Below, piece after piece: positions 3,852-11,634 of a DNA stretch of 13,211 nucleotides (positions are counted from its first letter, which is position 1; every line of letters begins with the position of its first letter). The notes below the pieces were generated by a model, which worked only from the letters and a program-made list of their open reading frames with translations, ran no database searches and was not told the origin of the DNA. A program made the position numbers and the translations under genes. Source of the stretch: CBFCZU01 sp965602635 (GTDB lineage: Bacteria > Planctomycetota > Phycisphaerae > SM23-33). The DNA lies in NCBI GenBank assembly GCA_965602635.1, contig CBFCZU010000123.1, forward strand, positions 1 through 13,211, given 5' to 3'.

Positions 3852-5679
3852 GGACCGGCGCTCATTCGGCCAATACTACTACGTCGTGCCGAAGGGACTC
3901 CAGGCCAACCTCGCATTCCGCAGGAGCGTGCTCGAAGCCGGATACGCGGACCCCGAGGTCGCGCATGAGCTCTGGATCATGTGCTCGCGCGATATGCTGT
4001 TCTGGATCAACACGTTTGTCTACACCTTCGACCCGCGCAAGGCCGTGGACGACCAGTTCCCGGTCATGCCCTTTATCACCTACGCCTACCAGGACCCCGC
4101 GTTCATGGAGATGCAGGAGGCCATCGGTCGGCACGACCTCCTCGTCGAGAAGTCGCGCGACATGGGGCTAACCTGGATGTGCATTCTCACGATGGAGTGG
4201 TTCTGGCAGTTCAGGCCGATGACGAGCTTCATGTTCAGTTCACGGAACGAGGACCTGGTCATCGACGCGAATGACCCGGACAGTCTCTTCTGGAAGTTCG
4301 ACTTTGTCGTGGAGTATCAGCCGAGTTGGCTCCATGCCGCGGCGGCGTCGACACGGACGAACCGAATCAACCTGAACACTGCGGCCACACTGAAGGGTTC
4401 CTCGCGGACGACGGACCTCGGGCGTGGCGGGCGTCGTACCGCGATGCTCCTGGATGAGTTCGCGTCCTACAACCCCAACGACTCCTACGAGGCGAACAAG
4501 GCGTCCCAGCATAACACGAACTGTCGCCTGATAAACTCCACTCCGAAAGGCCCGGGTCGCTGCTACGATGATCTCGCCAAGAAAGACAGCGTCAAGACCC
4601 TCAGAATTCACTGGAGCGAACACCCGGAGAAGCGGCCCGGCCTCTATACCACGCGCGACGGCCAGCTTCACGTCATCGACCACGACTACGACTTCCCCGA
4701 TCCGCCGAACGAGTACAAGTTCATTCTCGACGGCAAGCTGCGGAGCCCGTGGTATGACATCGAATGCGGGCGCGCGGCATACCCCCAGGAGATCGCGCAG
4801 GAACTGGACATCGACTCCGACGCGGCGGACTTCCGTTTCTTCACCGCCGAACTGGCGGAGGAGTTGCGCGGCGAGGACATGATTCAAGCGCCCTGGACGC
4901 GCGGCTACCTCGCGTACGACAACCTCAAGTGCGAGGTCGAGAAGTTCGAGAACACATCGTCGGACGCCGGGAACCTCTACCTCTGGCTCAAGCTGGACGA
5001 CCTGCGCAGGCCACCGAAGGGCACGCGGTACGTGATCGGCTTCGACGTGGCGGAAGGGACGGGGGCCTCAAACTCCGTCGCGTGCGTCTTCGAGGAACTG
5101 ACTGGCGTGCAGGTCGCCGAGTATGCGAGCACGACTATCCCGGCTCATGAGTTCGGCCGGTTCGGCGTCGCGCTGGCGCGCTGGTTCAACACCGCGTACA
5201 TGATCTGGGAGTGCCAGGGGCCGGGGCGGACGTTCGAGCGCGAGGTCATCAGTGCGGGCTACCGGAAATACTACAACGAACGGATCGTGAGAGGCACCAG
5301 CGTCAAGCGCACGAGAAAGCCGGGCTGGATGCCGACGAAGGACGCGAAGCGCACGATGCTCACGAACTTCCGAAAGGGACTGAGCGACCGCATCTGCGTG
5401 ATCCGCTCGGACCTCATCCTGAAGGATGCCGCCGGCTACATCATGAAGCCGGACAACCGGATCGTCCACGTCAAGGCCGAGAATACGATGGACCCGACCG
5501 GGGCGCGCGACAGTCACGGCGACCGGGCGATGGCGGCGGCGCTCGCGTGGAGCACGTGCAAGGCGGGCCGGCGCGGCATACGCGCGCCGGACAAGCCGAA
5601 GGTCGTGGAGGGTAGTTTCGCGTGGCGTAGGCGCGAGGCTGAGAAGCTGGCACACCCCGTCGTGGAGATGGACTGGTAG
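3844..5679 (+). CDS. terL: terminase large subunit (packaging ATPase and nuclease), 611 aa
   Basis: This is the motor that pumps DNA into the procapsid and cuts the concatemer. The N-terminal ATPase has a deviant Walker A, VEKSRDMGLTW (about 101-111), Walker B AMLLDEF (200-206; D204 and catalytic E205) and the coupling motif NSTPKG (231-236). The C-terminal RNase H-like nuclease supplies D401 (IGFDVAEG), E456 (WECQGPG) and D560 (DSHGDRAMA). At 611 residues it is complete for the family. ATG 3844 is preferred over the much longer open frame because it gives the usual short N-terminus and the 8-base overlap with the upstream gene. The portal follows 4 bases later. The terminase class, and so the packaging mode, cannot be settled by eye. 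Confidence 0.95.
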   Translation: MAEDRRSFGQYYYVVPKGLQANLAFRRSVLEAGYADPEVAHELWIMCSRDMLFWINTFVYTFDPRKAVDDQFPVMPFITYAYQDPAFMEMQEAIGRHDLLVEKSRDMGLTWMCILTMEWFWQFRPMTSFMFSSRNEDLVIDANDPDSLFWKFDFVVEYQPSWLHAAAASTRTNRINLNTAATLKGSSRTTDLGRGGRRTAMLLDEFASYNPNDSYEANKASQHNTNCRLINSTPKGPGRCYDDLAKKDSVKTLRIHWSEHPEKRPGLYTTRDGQLHVIDHDYDFPDPPNEYKFILDGKLRSPWYDIECGRAAYPQEIAQELDIDSDAADFRFFTAELAEELRGEDMIQAPWTRGYLAYDNLKCEVEKFENTSSDAGNLYLWLKLDDLRRPPKGTRYVIGFDVAEGTGASNSVACVFEELTGVQVAEYASTTIPAHEFGRFGVALARWFNTAYMIWECQGPGRTFEREVISAGYRKYYNERIVRGTSVKRTRKPGWMPTKDAKRTMLTNFRKGLSDRICVIRSDLILKDAAGYIMKPDNRIVHVKAENTMDPTGARDSHGDRAMAAALAWSTCKAGRRGIRAPDKPKVVEGSFAWRRREAEKLAHPVVEMDW

Positions 5680-5683
5680 AGCG

Positions 5684-7471
5684 ATGCCCGAGCACGGCGA
5701 CAAGGCAGACCCGCACGACATCCCGGGGCTCTACAAGAGCATCAAGTATTCGACCGATGCCCTGAAGCCCTTTAGGGAAGCGCGGCTCGCCGCGCTGAAG
5801 CAGTACGTTGGCAAGCACTACGGCGGCGACAATCACGTCAAGAGGGCCGTGCCGCTGAACCTCCTCGAACTGGCGGTCCAGACCTACAAGCACCTTCTTG
5901 CCGCTCAGGCGCCGAGAGAACTCATCACCACGCCCTTCGATGAGCTCAAGCCGAGTGCCGCGAACCTCGAACTTGCGCTGGAGCACCTTGTCCGCGAGAT
6001 CAAGCTGAAGCAGACCCTGCAGGACGCAGTGGTGGCCGCGCTCTTCGGCGTCGGGATCGTGAAGATTGGGCTCGAGCACGGGGGACACATCGAAATCGAC
6101 GGCGAGACCCACGAACTCGGCCAGCCCTACGCCGACGTCGTCCACCTCGACGACTGGGTCCACGACACGACCGCGCGCAAGTGGGGCGAGTGCTCCTTCA
6201 TGGGCAACCGGTATCGGCTGTTCATCGAGCACGCGAAGAACGAGCCGACCTTCGACAAGGAATTGCGAGAGAAGTTGACGGTCACGGAGTACGACCAGGC
6301 CACCAGGTCGGGCGACCAGAAGGCGGAGTCGCTGTCGGAGAGCGGGGGACGCCTGGACGGCGGCTACCGCGACTACGTCGAACTCTGGGACATCTACCTG
6401 CCGTTCGACAACGTCGTACTGACGTTGCCCTTCGAGGACAGTGGCGACATCCAGGAGCCTCTTCGGATTGCCGAGTACGATGGCCCCGAGGGCGGACCGT
6501 ATCGGAGGCTCGCCTTCTCCGAGGTCGAGGACAACGTCATGCCGCTGCCGGAGACGGCCGTCATGATGGACATGCACCTCCTCGCCAACTCCGTCCTGCG
6601 CAAGCTCGACGATCAGGCCCGTCGGCAGAAGTCGATGACTGCTTTCCAGAAGGGCGACGAGGACGATGCCGAGACGCTCAAGAAGGGCCGGGACGGCGAC
6701 ATGTTGGGGATGAACGGCACCCTCGACGAGCTCAGAGAGATCAAGACGGGAGGCATCGAGCCGCAGATGCTCGCGTTTCTCCTGCAGGTCCGCGACCTCT
6801 TCTCCTATCAGGCGGGCAACCTGGACGCGCTCGCGGGACTCGCCGCGCAGTCCGAGACCGTCGGCCAGGATCGTCTCATCAGCCGCGCGGCGGGTGGCCG
6901 GATCGAAGCCATGCAGATCGTGACGACCGAGTTCGCCCACGAGATCATGAAGACGCTCGCGTGGTATCTGTGGGAGGATCCGTTCATCGATCTCCCGCTG
7001 ACGAAGCGCGTGCCCGGGACGCCCATCGAGGTGCCGACATCCTTCAACGAAGAGAGCCGGGAGGGCGACTTCCTCGACTACAACTTCAAGATGGAGCCGC
7101 ACTCCATGCAGTTCCTGTCGCCGCAGGCGCGGTTGGCGGTGGTGTACCAGACGCTTGAGAAGCTGGCCCCGTTCCTCCCGATGATGGAGGCGCAGGGGAT
7201 CGTGATCGACATCGCGGAGTTGCTGAACACCACGAGCGACCTGACGGGGGTGGAGCAGGTCAAGGACATCTTCATCTTCTCGGGCGGGGAGAAGGGACCG
7301 GCGCGGCCGATGATGGGGAAGCCTCCGGCGAAGGCGGCGACGACCCATCGCGTCTACGAGCGGCGCAACAGGACCGATGCGAACCCGAACGGCACGAGCG
7401 GCCAGATGATACAGGCACTTCAGCAGATGGCGGGTAGCCAACAGGCAGCGGCACCGGCGGGACAGGGGTAG
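5684..7471 (+). CDS. portal protein, 595 aa
   Basis: This is the dodecameric portal at the special vertex, through which DNA enters and leaves. Position after TerL and length fit. Portal-like features are AALFGVGIVKIGLEHG (about 118-133), the DDWVHDTTARKWGE segment (156-169), a long helical stretch around LPETAVMMDMHLLANSVLRKL (288-308), and the loop and helix region SQAGNLDALAGLAAQSETVGQDRLISRAAGGR, given here only as landmarks around 374-405. The glutamine- and alanine-rich C-terminus (about 570-595) is probably flexible. The size suits podovirus- or siphovirus-type portals of a divergent family. The start ATG 5684 has only a weak purine-rich site and probably depends on coupling to TerL. 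Confidence 0.85.
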   Translation: MPEHGDKADPHDIPGLYKSIKYSTDALKPFREARLAALKQYVGKHYGGDNHVKRAVPLNLLELAVQTYKHLLAAQAPRELITTPFDELKPSAANLELALEHLVREIKLKQTLQDAVVAALFGVGIVKIGLEHGGHIEIDGETHELGQPYADVVHLDDWVHDTTARKWGECSFMGNRYRLFIEHAKNEPTFDKELREKLTVTEYDQATRSGDQKAESLSESGGRLDGGYRDYVELWDIYLPFDNVVLTLPFEDSGDIQEPLRIAEYDGPEGGPYRRLAFSEVEDNVMPLPETAVMMDMHLLANSVLRKLDDQARRQKSMTAFQKGDEDDAETLKKGRDGDMLGMNGTLDELREIKTGGIEPQMLAFLLQVRDLFSYQAGNLDALAGLAAQSETVGQDRLISRAAGGRIEAMQIVTTEFAHEIMKTLAWYLWEDPFIDLPLTKRVPGTPIEVPTSFNEESREGDFLDYNFKMEPHSMQFLSPQARLAVVYQTLEKLAPFLPMMEAQGIVIDIAELLNTTSDLTGVEQVKDIFIFSGGEKGPARPMMGKPPAKAATTHRVYERRNRTDANPNGTSGQMIQALQQMAGSQQAAAPAGQG

Positions 7472-7475
7472 AGAT

Positions 7476-7727
7476 ATGGCACCTGAGACTCGCGACTCGA
7501 CGCACTGCGCGGAGCATGGAGAAGTCGCCGCGGGCGTCAGGCGGATCGAGACGCATACGAGCGAGATTCTCAAGGAACTGCAACAGGGCGCCGTGAAGTT
7601 CGCCAGACATGACGGCGAGATCAAGGCCGTCGAACAGAGCGGTGTCCTGACTCGGCGCCTAGTCTTTGGGATAATCGCCGTGCTACTGAGCGGCGCGGGG
7701 ATCGCACTGGCGACCATACTGGGGTAA
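7476..7727 (+). CDS. XhlA-like small membrane protein (coiled coil plus C-terminal TM helix), 83 aa
   Basis: An 83-residue protein with a polar, heptad-like helical region (about 20-58) followed by one transmembrane helix, LVFGIIAVLLSGAGIALATIL (62-82, 21 residues including the basic boundary at RR60-61). This is the topology of XhlA/haemolysin-type phage proteins, which act with holins, and of some superinfection or injection proteins. It begins 4 bases after the portal stop with GGGGTAGAGAT as its binding site. The location between portal and scaffold is unusual for lysis genes, so a structural or ejection role is equally possible. The C-terminal helix would place the N-terminal domain in the cytoplasm. 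Confidence 0.6.
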   Translation: MAPETRDSTHCAEHGEVAAGVRRIETHTSEILKELQQGAVKFARHDGEIKAVEQSGVLTRRLVFGIIAVLLSGAGIALATILG

Positions 7728-7730
7728 GCA

Positions 7731-8108
7731 ATGCCGACCTACTGCTACCGCAGGGAAGACAACGACGAGATCGTCGAGCTGACCATGAGCATCGACGAGA
7801 TGCTGAGGACTCAGGAGCCGGACGGGCGCATGAGGCTCGAGGACGGCACGATGGGCTCGCGCCACTACGGCGCGGAGAGCGCCAAGCCTTCGCCGTCGGC
7901 GTGCTGGCCGCAGGTCTGCACGATTGACGGGATCGACCCCGCGGACATTCCGCAGGCGCGCGCGGAGGCGAGGGCCGCCGGCATCGACGTCGACTTCACT
8001 CCGGAGGGCGGGCCGATTCACAAGAGCCGGAAGGAGCGCAAGAGGTACTACGAGCATATCGGGATGCACGATCTCAACGCTGGGTATGGAGACCCGGTGC
8101 AGCGGTAG
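7731..8108 (+). CDS. FmdB-like phage protein without zinc cysteines, 125 aa
   Basis: The N-terminus MPTYCYRREDNDEIVELTMS matches the start of FmdB-type zinc-ribbon proteins, but the CxxC pairs expected after it are absent. The C-terminal half (ARAAGIDVDFTPEGGPIHKSRKERKRYYEHIGMHDLNAGYGD, shown only as landmarks over about 80-122) has the pattern of a small protein commonly encoded near portal and scaffold genes in tailed phages. In particular the FTPEGGPI, SRKERKRY and GYGDP elements recur in such proteins as I remember them. Function is not established. It starts 3 bases after the upstream stop and lies 23 bases before the scaffold gene, so it is probably made with the head proteins. Confidence 0.6.
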   Translation: MPTYCYRREDNDEIVELTMSIDEMLRTQEPDGRMRLEDGTMGSRHYGAESAKPSPSACWPQVCTIDGIDPADIPQARAEARAAGIDVDFTPEGGPIHKSRKERKRYYEHIGMHDLNAGYGDPVQR

Positions 8109-8131
8109 GCCGGAGAAAGGAACGGTGACTT

Positions 8132-9133
8132 GTGGCGGATGTGGACACCCTCGAAGAGAAGACCGAAGTTGACGACGAGAAGGCCGAGGGCGGTGGCAAG
8201 AAAGAAGACGACGACGCCAGTGAAAAGACTGGCGACGACGACGATACCGGCGACGAGCAAGATTCCGCCGGGAAGGGCGCCGAGGACGAAGGCGGTGACG
8301 GCTATTCCACCGAGCTTCTGAATCAGGCTGAGGTCGTGGGCTTTTCCGAAGAGGAGGCTCGCGAGCTGGGTTCACCCGCCAATCTGCAGAAGGCCGTCGA
8401 CATGGTGGCCGGCAAGATGGCGGATGTGGGTCGTGCCGAGTTCGACGAGCGAAGCAGGACCCAGAAGGACGAAGACGATGACGAGGAGGAGCCGGCGCGT
8501 CGGCGGCCGTCACGGCGTCGGGCGAACCGGGGACGCAGCCGCGAAGACGCGAAGCCGAAGGAGAAGCTGCCGGACTACGATCCGGAGATTGACGCCGAGG
8601 AGTACCCGACGGTCAGCAAGGCCATGAAGGCGCTGAACAAGCGTCACGCGGCCGAACTGGCGGAGCGAGACGAGCGGATCGACGAGATGCGCGAGGACTT
8701 CGACGACTTCCGGGACGGTGTCAACGCCAAGCAGTTGGAGGCTGACAGGGCCGAGGTCAACCGAGCCATTGACAGCCTTCCGGACGAGTGGGCCGAGATT
8801 TTCGGCAAGGGCCAGATCAGGGACGGCTCTCGGGAGCACGAGAACCGGAACAAGATCCTGCCCGCCTTGGCAGGCATAGCGGGAACGGCACTCCAGCGAA
8901 GCGGTCGGATGCCCAGTACCGTGAGCCTTGTGGAACTCGCAGCGCGTGTGACGTTCGGAAAGCACGCCGAGAAGATGACCAGGAAAACGCTGACGAAGAA
9001 AGCGAGCAAGCGATCTCGTCAGATCACGAACCGGCCGACGGGCAAGAAGCACGCGGAGGATGGGGGCCGAGCGAAGGCCATCAAGCGTGCCGAGGCGTAC
9101 TCCGCGGAGCAGGACGCAGCCAACGCGGTCTAG
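8132..9133 (+). CDS. head scaffolding protein, 333 aa
   Basis: Scaffolds direct coat assembly and then leave or are cleaved. This protein has the usual signs: it lies just before the coat gene; residues 1-58 are a highly acidic, low-complexity D/E/G/K region; 105-145 is another charged, probably disordered stretch with an RRRPSRRR basic patch; about 165-210 is a likely coiled coil (MKALNKRHAAELAERDERID); and the C-terminus is strongly basic (KMTRKTLTKKASKRSR), as needed to bind coat protein. No protease motif is seen. The GTG start at 8132 follows AGAAAGGA with a 10-base spacing; the ATG at 8140 is in another frame. Confidence 0.8.
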   Translation: MADVDTLEEKTEVDDEKAEGGGKKEDDDASEKTGDDDDTGDEQDSAGKGAEDEGGDGYSTELLNQAEVVGFSEEEARELGSPANLQKAVDMVAGKMADVGRAEFDERSRTQKDEDDDEEEPARRRPSRRRANRGRSREDAKPKEKLPDYDPEIDAEEYPTVSKAMKALNKRHAAELAERDERIDEMREDFDDFRDGVNAKQLEADRAEVNRAIDSLPDEWAEIFGKGQIRDGSREHENRNKILPALAGIAGTALQRSGRMPSTVSLVELAARVTFGKHAEKMTRKTLTKKASKRSRQITNRPTGKKHAEDGGRAKAIKRAEAYSAEQDAANAV

Positions 9134-9142
9134 CCGGGCGTG

Positions 9143-9159
9143 CCTGGTCGCAGACCAGG
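9143..9159 (+). promoter_or_regulatory. perfect hairpin in the coat-gene leader
   Basis: CCTGGTC (9143-9149), loop GCA, GACCAGG (9153-9159) make a perfect 7-bp stem that ends 2 bases before the AGGAG (9162-9166) of the coat gene. It lacks a T tract, so it is unlikely to terminate. It may protect a processed coat mRNA 5' end, set ribosome access or bind a regulator. Confidence 0.5.
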
Positions 9160-9174
9160 ATAGGAGCATGAACA

Positions 9175-10242
9175 GTGGCTGTCCAACTGACGGACATGAA
9201 TGACCACCTGAATGCCACCCTCCACGACTTGGGGAGGAACAAGTGGCACTCCATCGCACAGGAGCGTCAGCGGTACGAGATCATGGACTTCTGGCTCCGC
9301 GACGACAAGGTGCTGATGGACGGCGGGAAGGGCGTCAAGCGCAACCTGCAACTCTCGACGAACGGAGTCGCAGCGCACCACGGCCTGTTCCACCAGGACA
9401 ACGTCAACGTGGGCGACCACCTGGCGACGCTCAACGTCGAGTGGGTCCAGGCCGACACGTGGTGGGTCGTCGAGCGGCGCGAACTGCTTGACAACAAGGG
9501 CGAGGCGCAGATCACCAACATCATCGAGCCCAGGCGGGCCGGTGCGCTGTTGGACCTCGCGCAGGAGCTCGAAGAGAAGGCGTGGACGCTGCGGGACGCG
9601 ACGGACGACACCAGTCCGAACGGGATTCCGTACTACATCGTCCAGAACTCGTCCGAGGGCTTCAACGGTGCGGCGCCGTCCGGCTTCACCAACGTCGCCG
9701 GGATCAACCCTGCGACGTACTCGAAGTGGAAGAACTACTCCGGCACCTACTCGGCCTACACTCAGAGCGAGATGGTCAAGAAGGTGAAGCGGATGCTTCG
9801 TCAGATCGGGTGGAAGCCGCCGGCCGTCCTCCGCGACACCAAGCTGCCGAAGATGCAGCGCATCTACACCACGGAAGCGATCGTGGAGTACATGGAGGAC
9901 ATCGCCGAGGGGCAGAACGAGCAGCTCGGCAACGACGTGGCCTCGAAGTCGGCGGGCAACCGTCGCGGCACGTCGTCGGTCAGGCAGGTGGGCGATCAGG
10001 TGACGCTCAGGCGCATGCCGATCATCTGGGTCCCGGAGATCGAGGAGCAGGACACCGCTGACCCGATCTACGCCGTCGACCACGGGACGTTCAAGGTGTA
10101 CTGTCGGAGCGGGGACTACCTCCGCGAGTCGCCGGCAACGACGGCGCCGAACCAGCACAACACCTCGGTCGTCTTCATCGACCTCAGCTACCAGTACGTC
10201 TGTCTCAACAGGCGCGCGAACGGGGTCATCTACAAGGTGTAG
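9175..10242 (+). CDS. major capsid protein, 355 aa
   Basis: The coat subunit by position (after the scaffold), size and composition. It is a soluble alpha/beta protein with a long helical segment IIEPRRAGALLDLAQELEEK (about 120-139) and later strands. It has the layout of HK97-fold coats with no obvious N-terminal delta domain of its own, consistent with a separate scaffold. A loop near PNGIPYYIVQ (about 149-158) resembles the conserved region of P22-like or related coat proteins. The GTG start follows AGGAG at 8 bases; the nearby ATG at 9168 opens only a 12-codon frame. The leader hairpin at 9143-9159 may support high expression. Exact coat family unassigned. Confidence 0.8.
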   Translation: MAVQLTDMNDHLNATLHDLGRNKWHSIAQERQRYEIMDFWLRDDKVLMDGGKGVKRNLQLSTNGVAAHHGLFHQDNVNVGDHLATLNVEWVQADTWWVVERRELLDNKGEAQITNIIEPRRAGALLDLAQELEEKAWTLRDATDDTSPNGIPYYIVQNSSEGFNGAAPSGFTNVAGINPATYSKWKNYSGTYSAYTQSEMVKKVKRMLRQIGWKPPAVLRDTKLPKMQRIYTTEAIVEYMEDIAEGQNEQLGNDVASKSAGNRRGTSSVRQVGDQVTLRRMPIIWVPEIEEQDTADPIYAVDHGTFKVYCRSGDYLRESPATTAPNQHNTSVVFIDLSYQYVCLNRRANGVIYKV

Positions 10243-10293
10243 GGCTGGCGGGAGACGTTCAGCAAAGGACACTGGACGAACGGAGGCACGCAG

Positions 10294-11085
10294 ATGCCTG
10301 TCATACAATACGCGGGCAAGAACGATGGTCGGGGCCCGAGCCCGGCCATCTGGTCGAAGATCAACACCGCCCTCATGGACGAGGATCCCAACCACGGGAT
10401 ACACTTCTTCGACGACTTCGAGAACTTCGGGAACAACACGGAGAACGATTCCACCGCGAGGTACCACAGCCAGATCGACACCGGCGGGACCATCGTGCAG
10501 ACGGCTTCGGCCGACGGCAGGATTCAACTCCTGACGGACGGCGGAGCCAACGATGGCATCGTGATCGGCACCGGGGCGAACCTCGGCGGCATGGTCAACT
10601 TCGTGGAGAACAGCAACCGCAAGGTCGCCTTCGAGACGCGCGTGCTGTTCAGCGAAGCCGTGACGACCCAAGCCTTCTTCGCCGGGCTCATCGTGGAAGG
10701 CCAGATCGTCGCCAACACCATCCTGACCGACACCTCGGGTGCGTTGCCGGACGTGAACTACGTCGGCTTCCGCGTTCTGGCAGCCGACCCTGATGGGATC
10801 GACGCCGTTCACCGCGGTGGTGAGACGGCCGAAGTCGTCATCAAGGAGTCGGCGCAGGACATCACCATCGCCACGAACTACAAGCTCGGCTTGTTCTTCG
10901 ACGGCAAGAAGACGATCACCTTCTACGTGGACGGCACGTCGGTCGGGACCGCCCAGACGGACGACACGGACTTCCCGGACAGCGATGTCCTGATGCCCGT
11001 GCTCGCCTTCAAGGAGGTCAGCGGGAGCGCGGAGTACGTCGAGGCGGACTGGTGGCGCGTCGCGTACCAGGGCGCAGGCTGGTAG
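10294..11085 (+). CDS. concanavalin A/LamG-like beta-sandwich protein, candidate capsid decoration or adhesion protein, 263 aa
   Basis: After a short N-terminal extension, an FFDDFENFG motif (about 38-46) opens a jelly-roll-like domain of alternating strands. Landmarks are VAFETRVLFSEA (about 110-121), AFFAGLIVEGQ, NYVGFRVLA, the KLGLFFDGKKTITFYVDGTSVG core (about 197-218), and a closing YVEADWWRVAY (about 249-259). This order is typical of the ConA/LamG fold (sugar or protein binding). The gene follows the coat gene and has a GGAGG site before ATG 10294. It may coat the head and help the particle stick to surfaces or host glycans. A tail location is possible but less likely given the context. 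Confidence 0.6.
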   Translation: MPVIQYAGKNDGRGPSPAIWSKINTALMDEDPNHGIHFFDDFENFGNNTENDSTARYHSQIDTGGTIVQTASADGRIQLLTDGGANDGIVIGTGANLGGMVNFVENSNRKVAFETRVLFSEAVTTQAFFAGLIVEGQIVANTILTDTSGALPDVNYVGFRVLAADPDGIDAVHRGGETAEVVIKESAQDITIATNYKLGLFFDGKKTITFYVDGTSVGTAQTDDTDFPDSDVLMPVLAFKEVSGSAEYVEADWWRVAYQGAGW

Positions 11086-11100
11086 CATTCAACCCGGTTG

Positions 11101-11126
11101 GGTGCCCTGCCGAGTGGTGGGGCACC
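11101..11126 (+). promoter_or_regulatory. 7-bp hairpin between the LamG-like gene and the 11155 gene
   Basis: GGTGCCC (11101-11107) pairs exactly with GGGCACC (11120-11126) around a 12-base loop. Only TT follows, so it could be a weak terminator or an mRNA processing or stability element. It separates the coat and decoration genes from the connector genes. Confidence 0.45.
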
Positions 11127-11154
11127 TTGCCGGTTTCTCGAGAAGGGAGGACCC

Positions 11155-11634
11155 GTGAACGTCCAGAATCTGAATCACCTCAGAGAGCTGTGTGGCGGTG
11201 AGATACCGCCGGGCGTGCTGGCCTACGTCGAAGAGGTCGCCGCCGCCTACCTGCGCATCAAGGGAGGCGAGTTCCGCAGCGAGGTGCTGGCCGTGATCTG
11301 GATGCAAGCGGTGCGTGCCGACCCGATGCTGGAGGGCCGCCTTGCAGATGACCGCAAGACGGTCGTGAGGGACTGGAGCAAGACGAAGCTCACCGTCGAG
11401 GGGGGCGAGAAGGTAGAGGTGCTCCGCGACGAGGGCGTGAAGGTGCTTGTGGACTGGGCCGGCCTCAACAGGCACGGCACGTTCATGGCACCCGATCCCA
11501 ACAACAAGTACAACCTGATGGTCTCGCTGGACGACCTGAAGGGCGAAGTGCAGAGCGTGCCCGTTTGCCGCGTCAGACGGAAGGACGGGAAGTTGCCCAG
11601 TGAGGTGACGGTGTCGGCGGAGGAGACGAAGTAG
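11155..11634 (+). CDS. hypothetical head/neck-region protein, 159 aa
   Basis: Residues 1-60 are helical (HLRELCGGEIPPGVLAYVEE, then YLRIKGGEFRSEVLAVIWMQ). The second half is beta-rich (VEVLRDEGVKVLVDWAG, then YNLMVSLDDLKGEVQSVPV), perhaps a small barrel. I do not recognise the family. The GTG start 11155 follows AGGGAGG with close spacing. The TAG is immediately followed by the ATG of the adaptor candidate. Position between coat/decoration and adaptor suggests a minor head or head-completion protein, but the sequence alone does not prove a structural role. Confidence 0.65.
   Translation: MNVQNLNHLRELCGGEIPPGVLAYVEEVAAAYLRIKGGEFRSEVLAVIWMQAVRADPMLEGRLADDRKTVVRDWSKTKLTVEGGEKVEVLRDEGVKVLVDWAGLNRHGTFMAPDPNNKYNLMVSLDDLKGEVQSVPVCRVRRKDGKLPSEVTVSAEETK

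Noticed and set aside
5471..7717. 748-codon open frame on the minus strand across the portal gene
   Set aside because: It mirrors the portal on the opposite strand. High third-position GC removes stop codons antisense. It has no ribosome-binding site and low-complexity Arg/Leu/Val-rich sequence.
9130..11088. 652-codon minus-strand frame across the coat and LamG-like genes
   Set aside because: An antisense shadow of the same kind, spanning two real genes and their intergenic gap.
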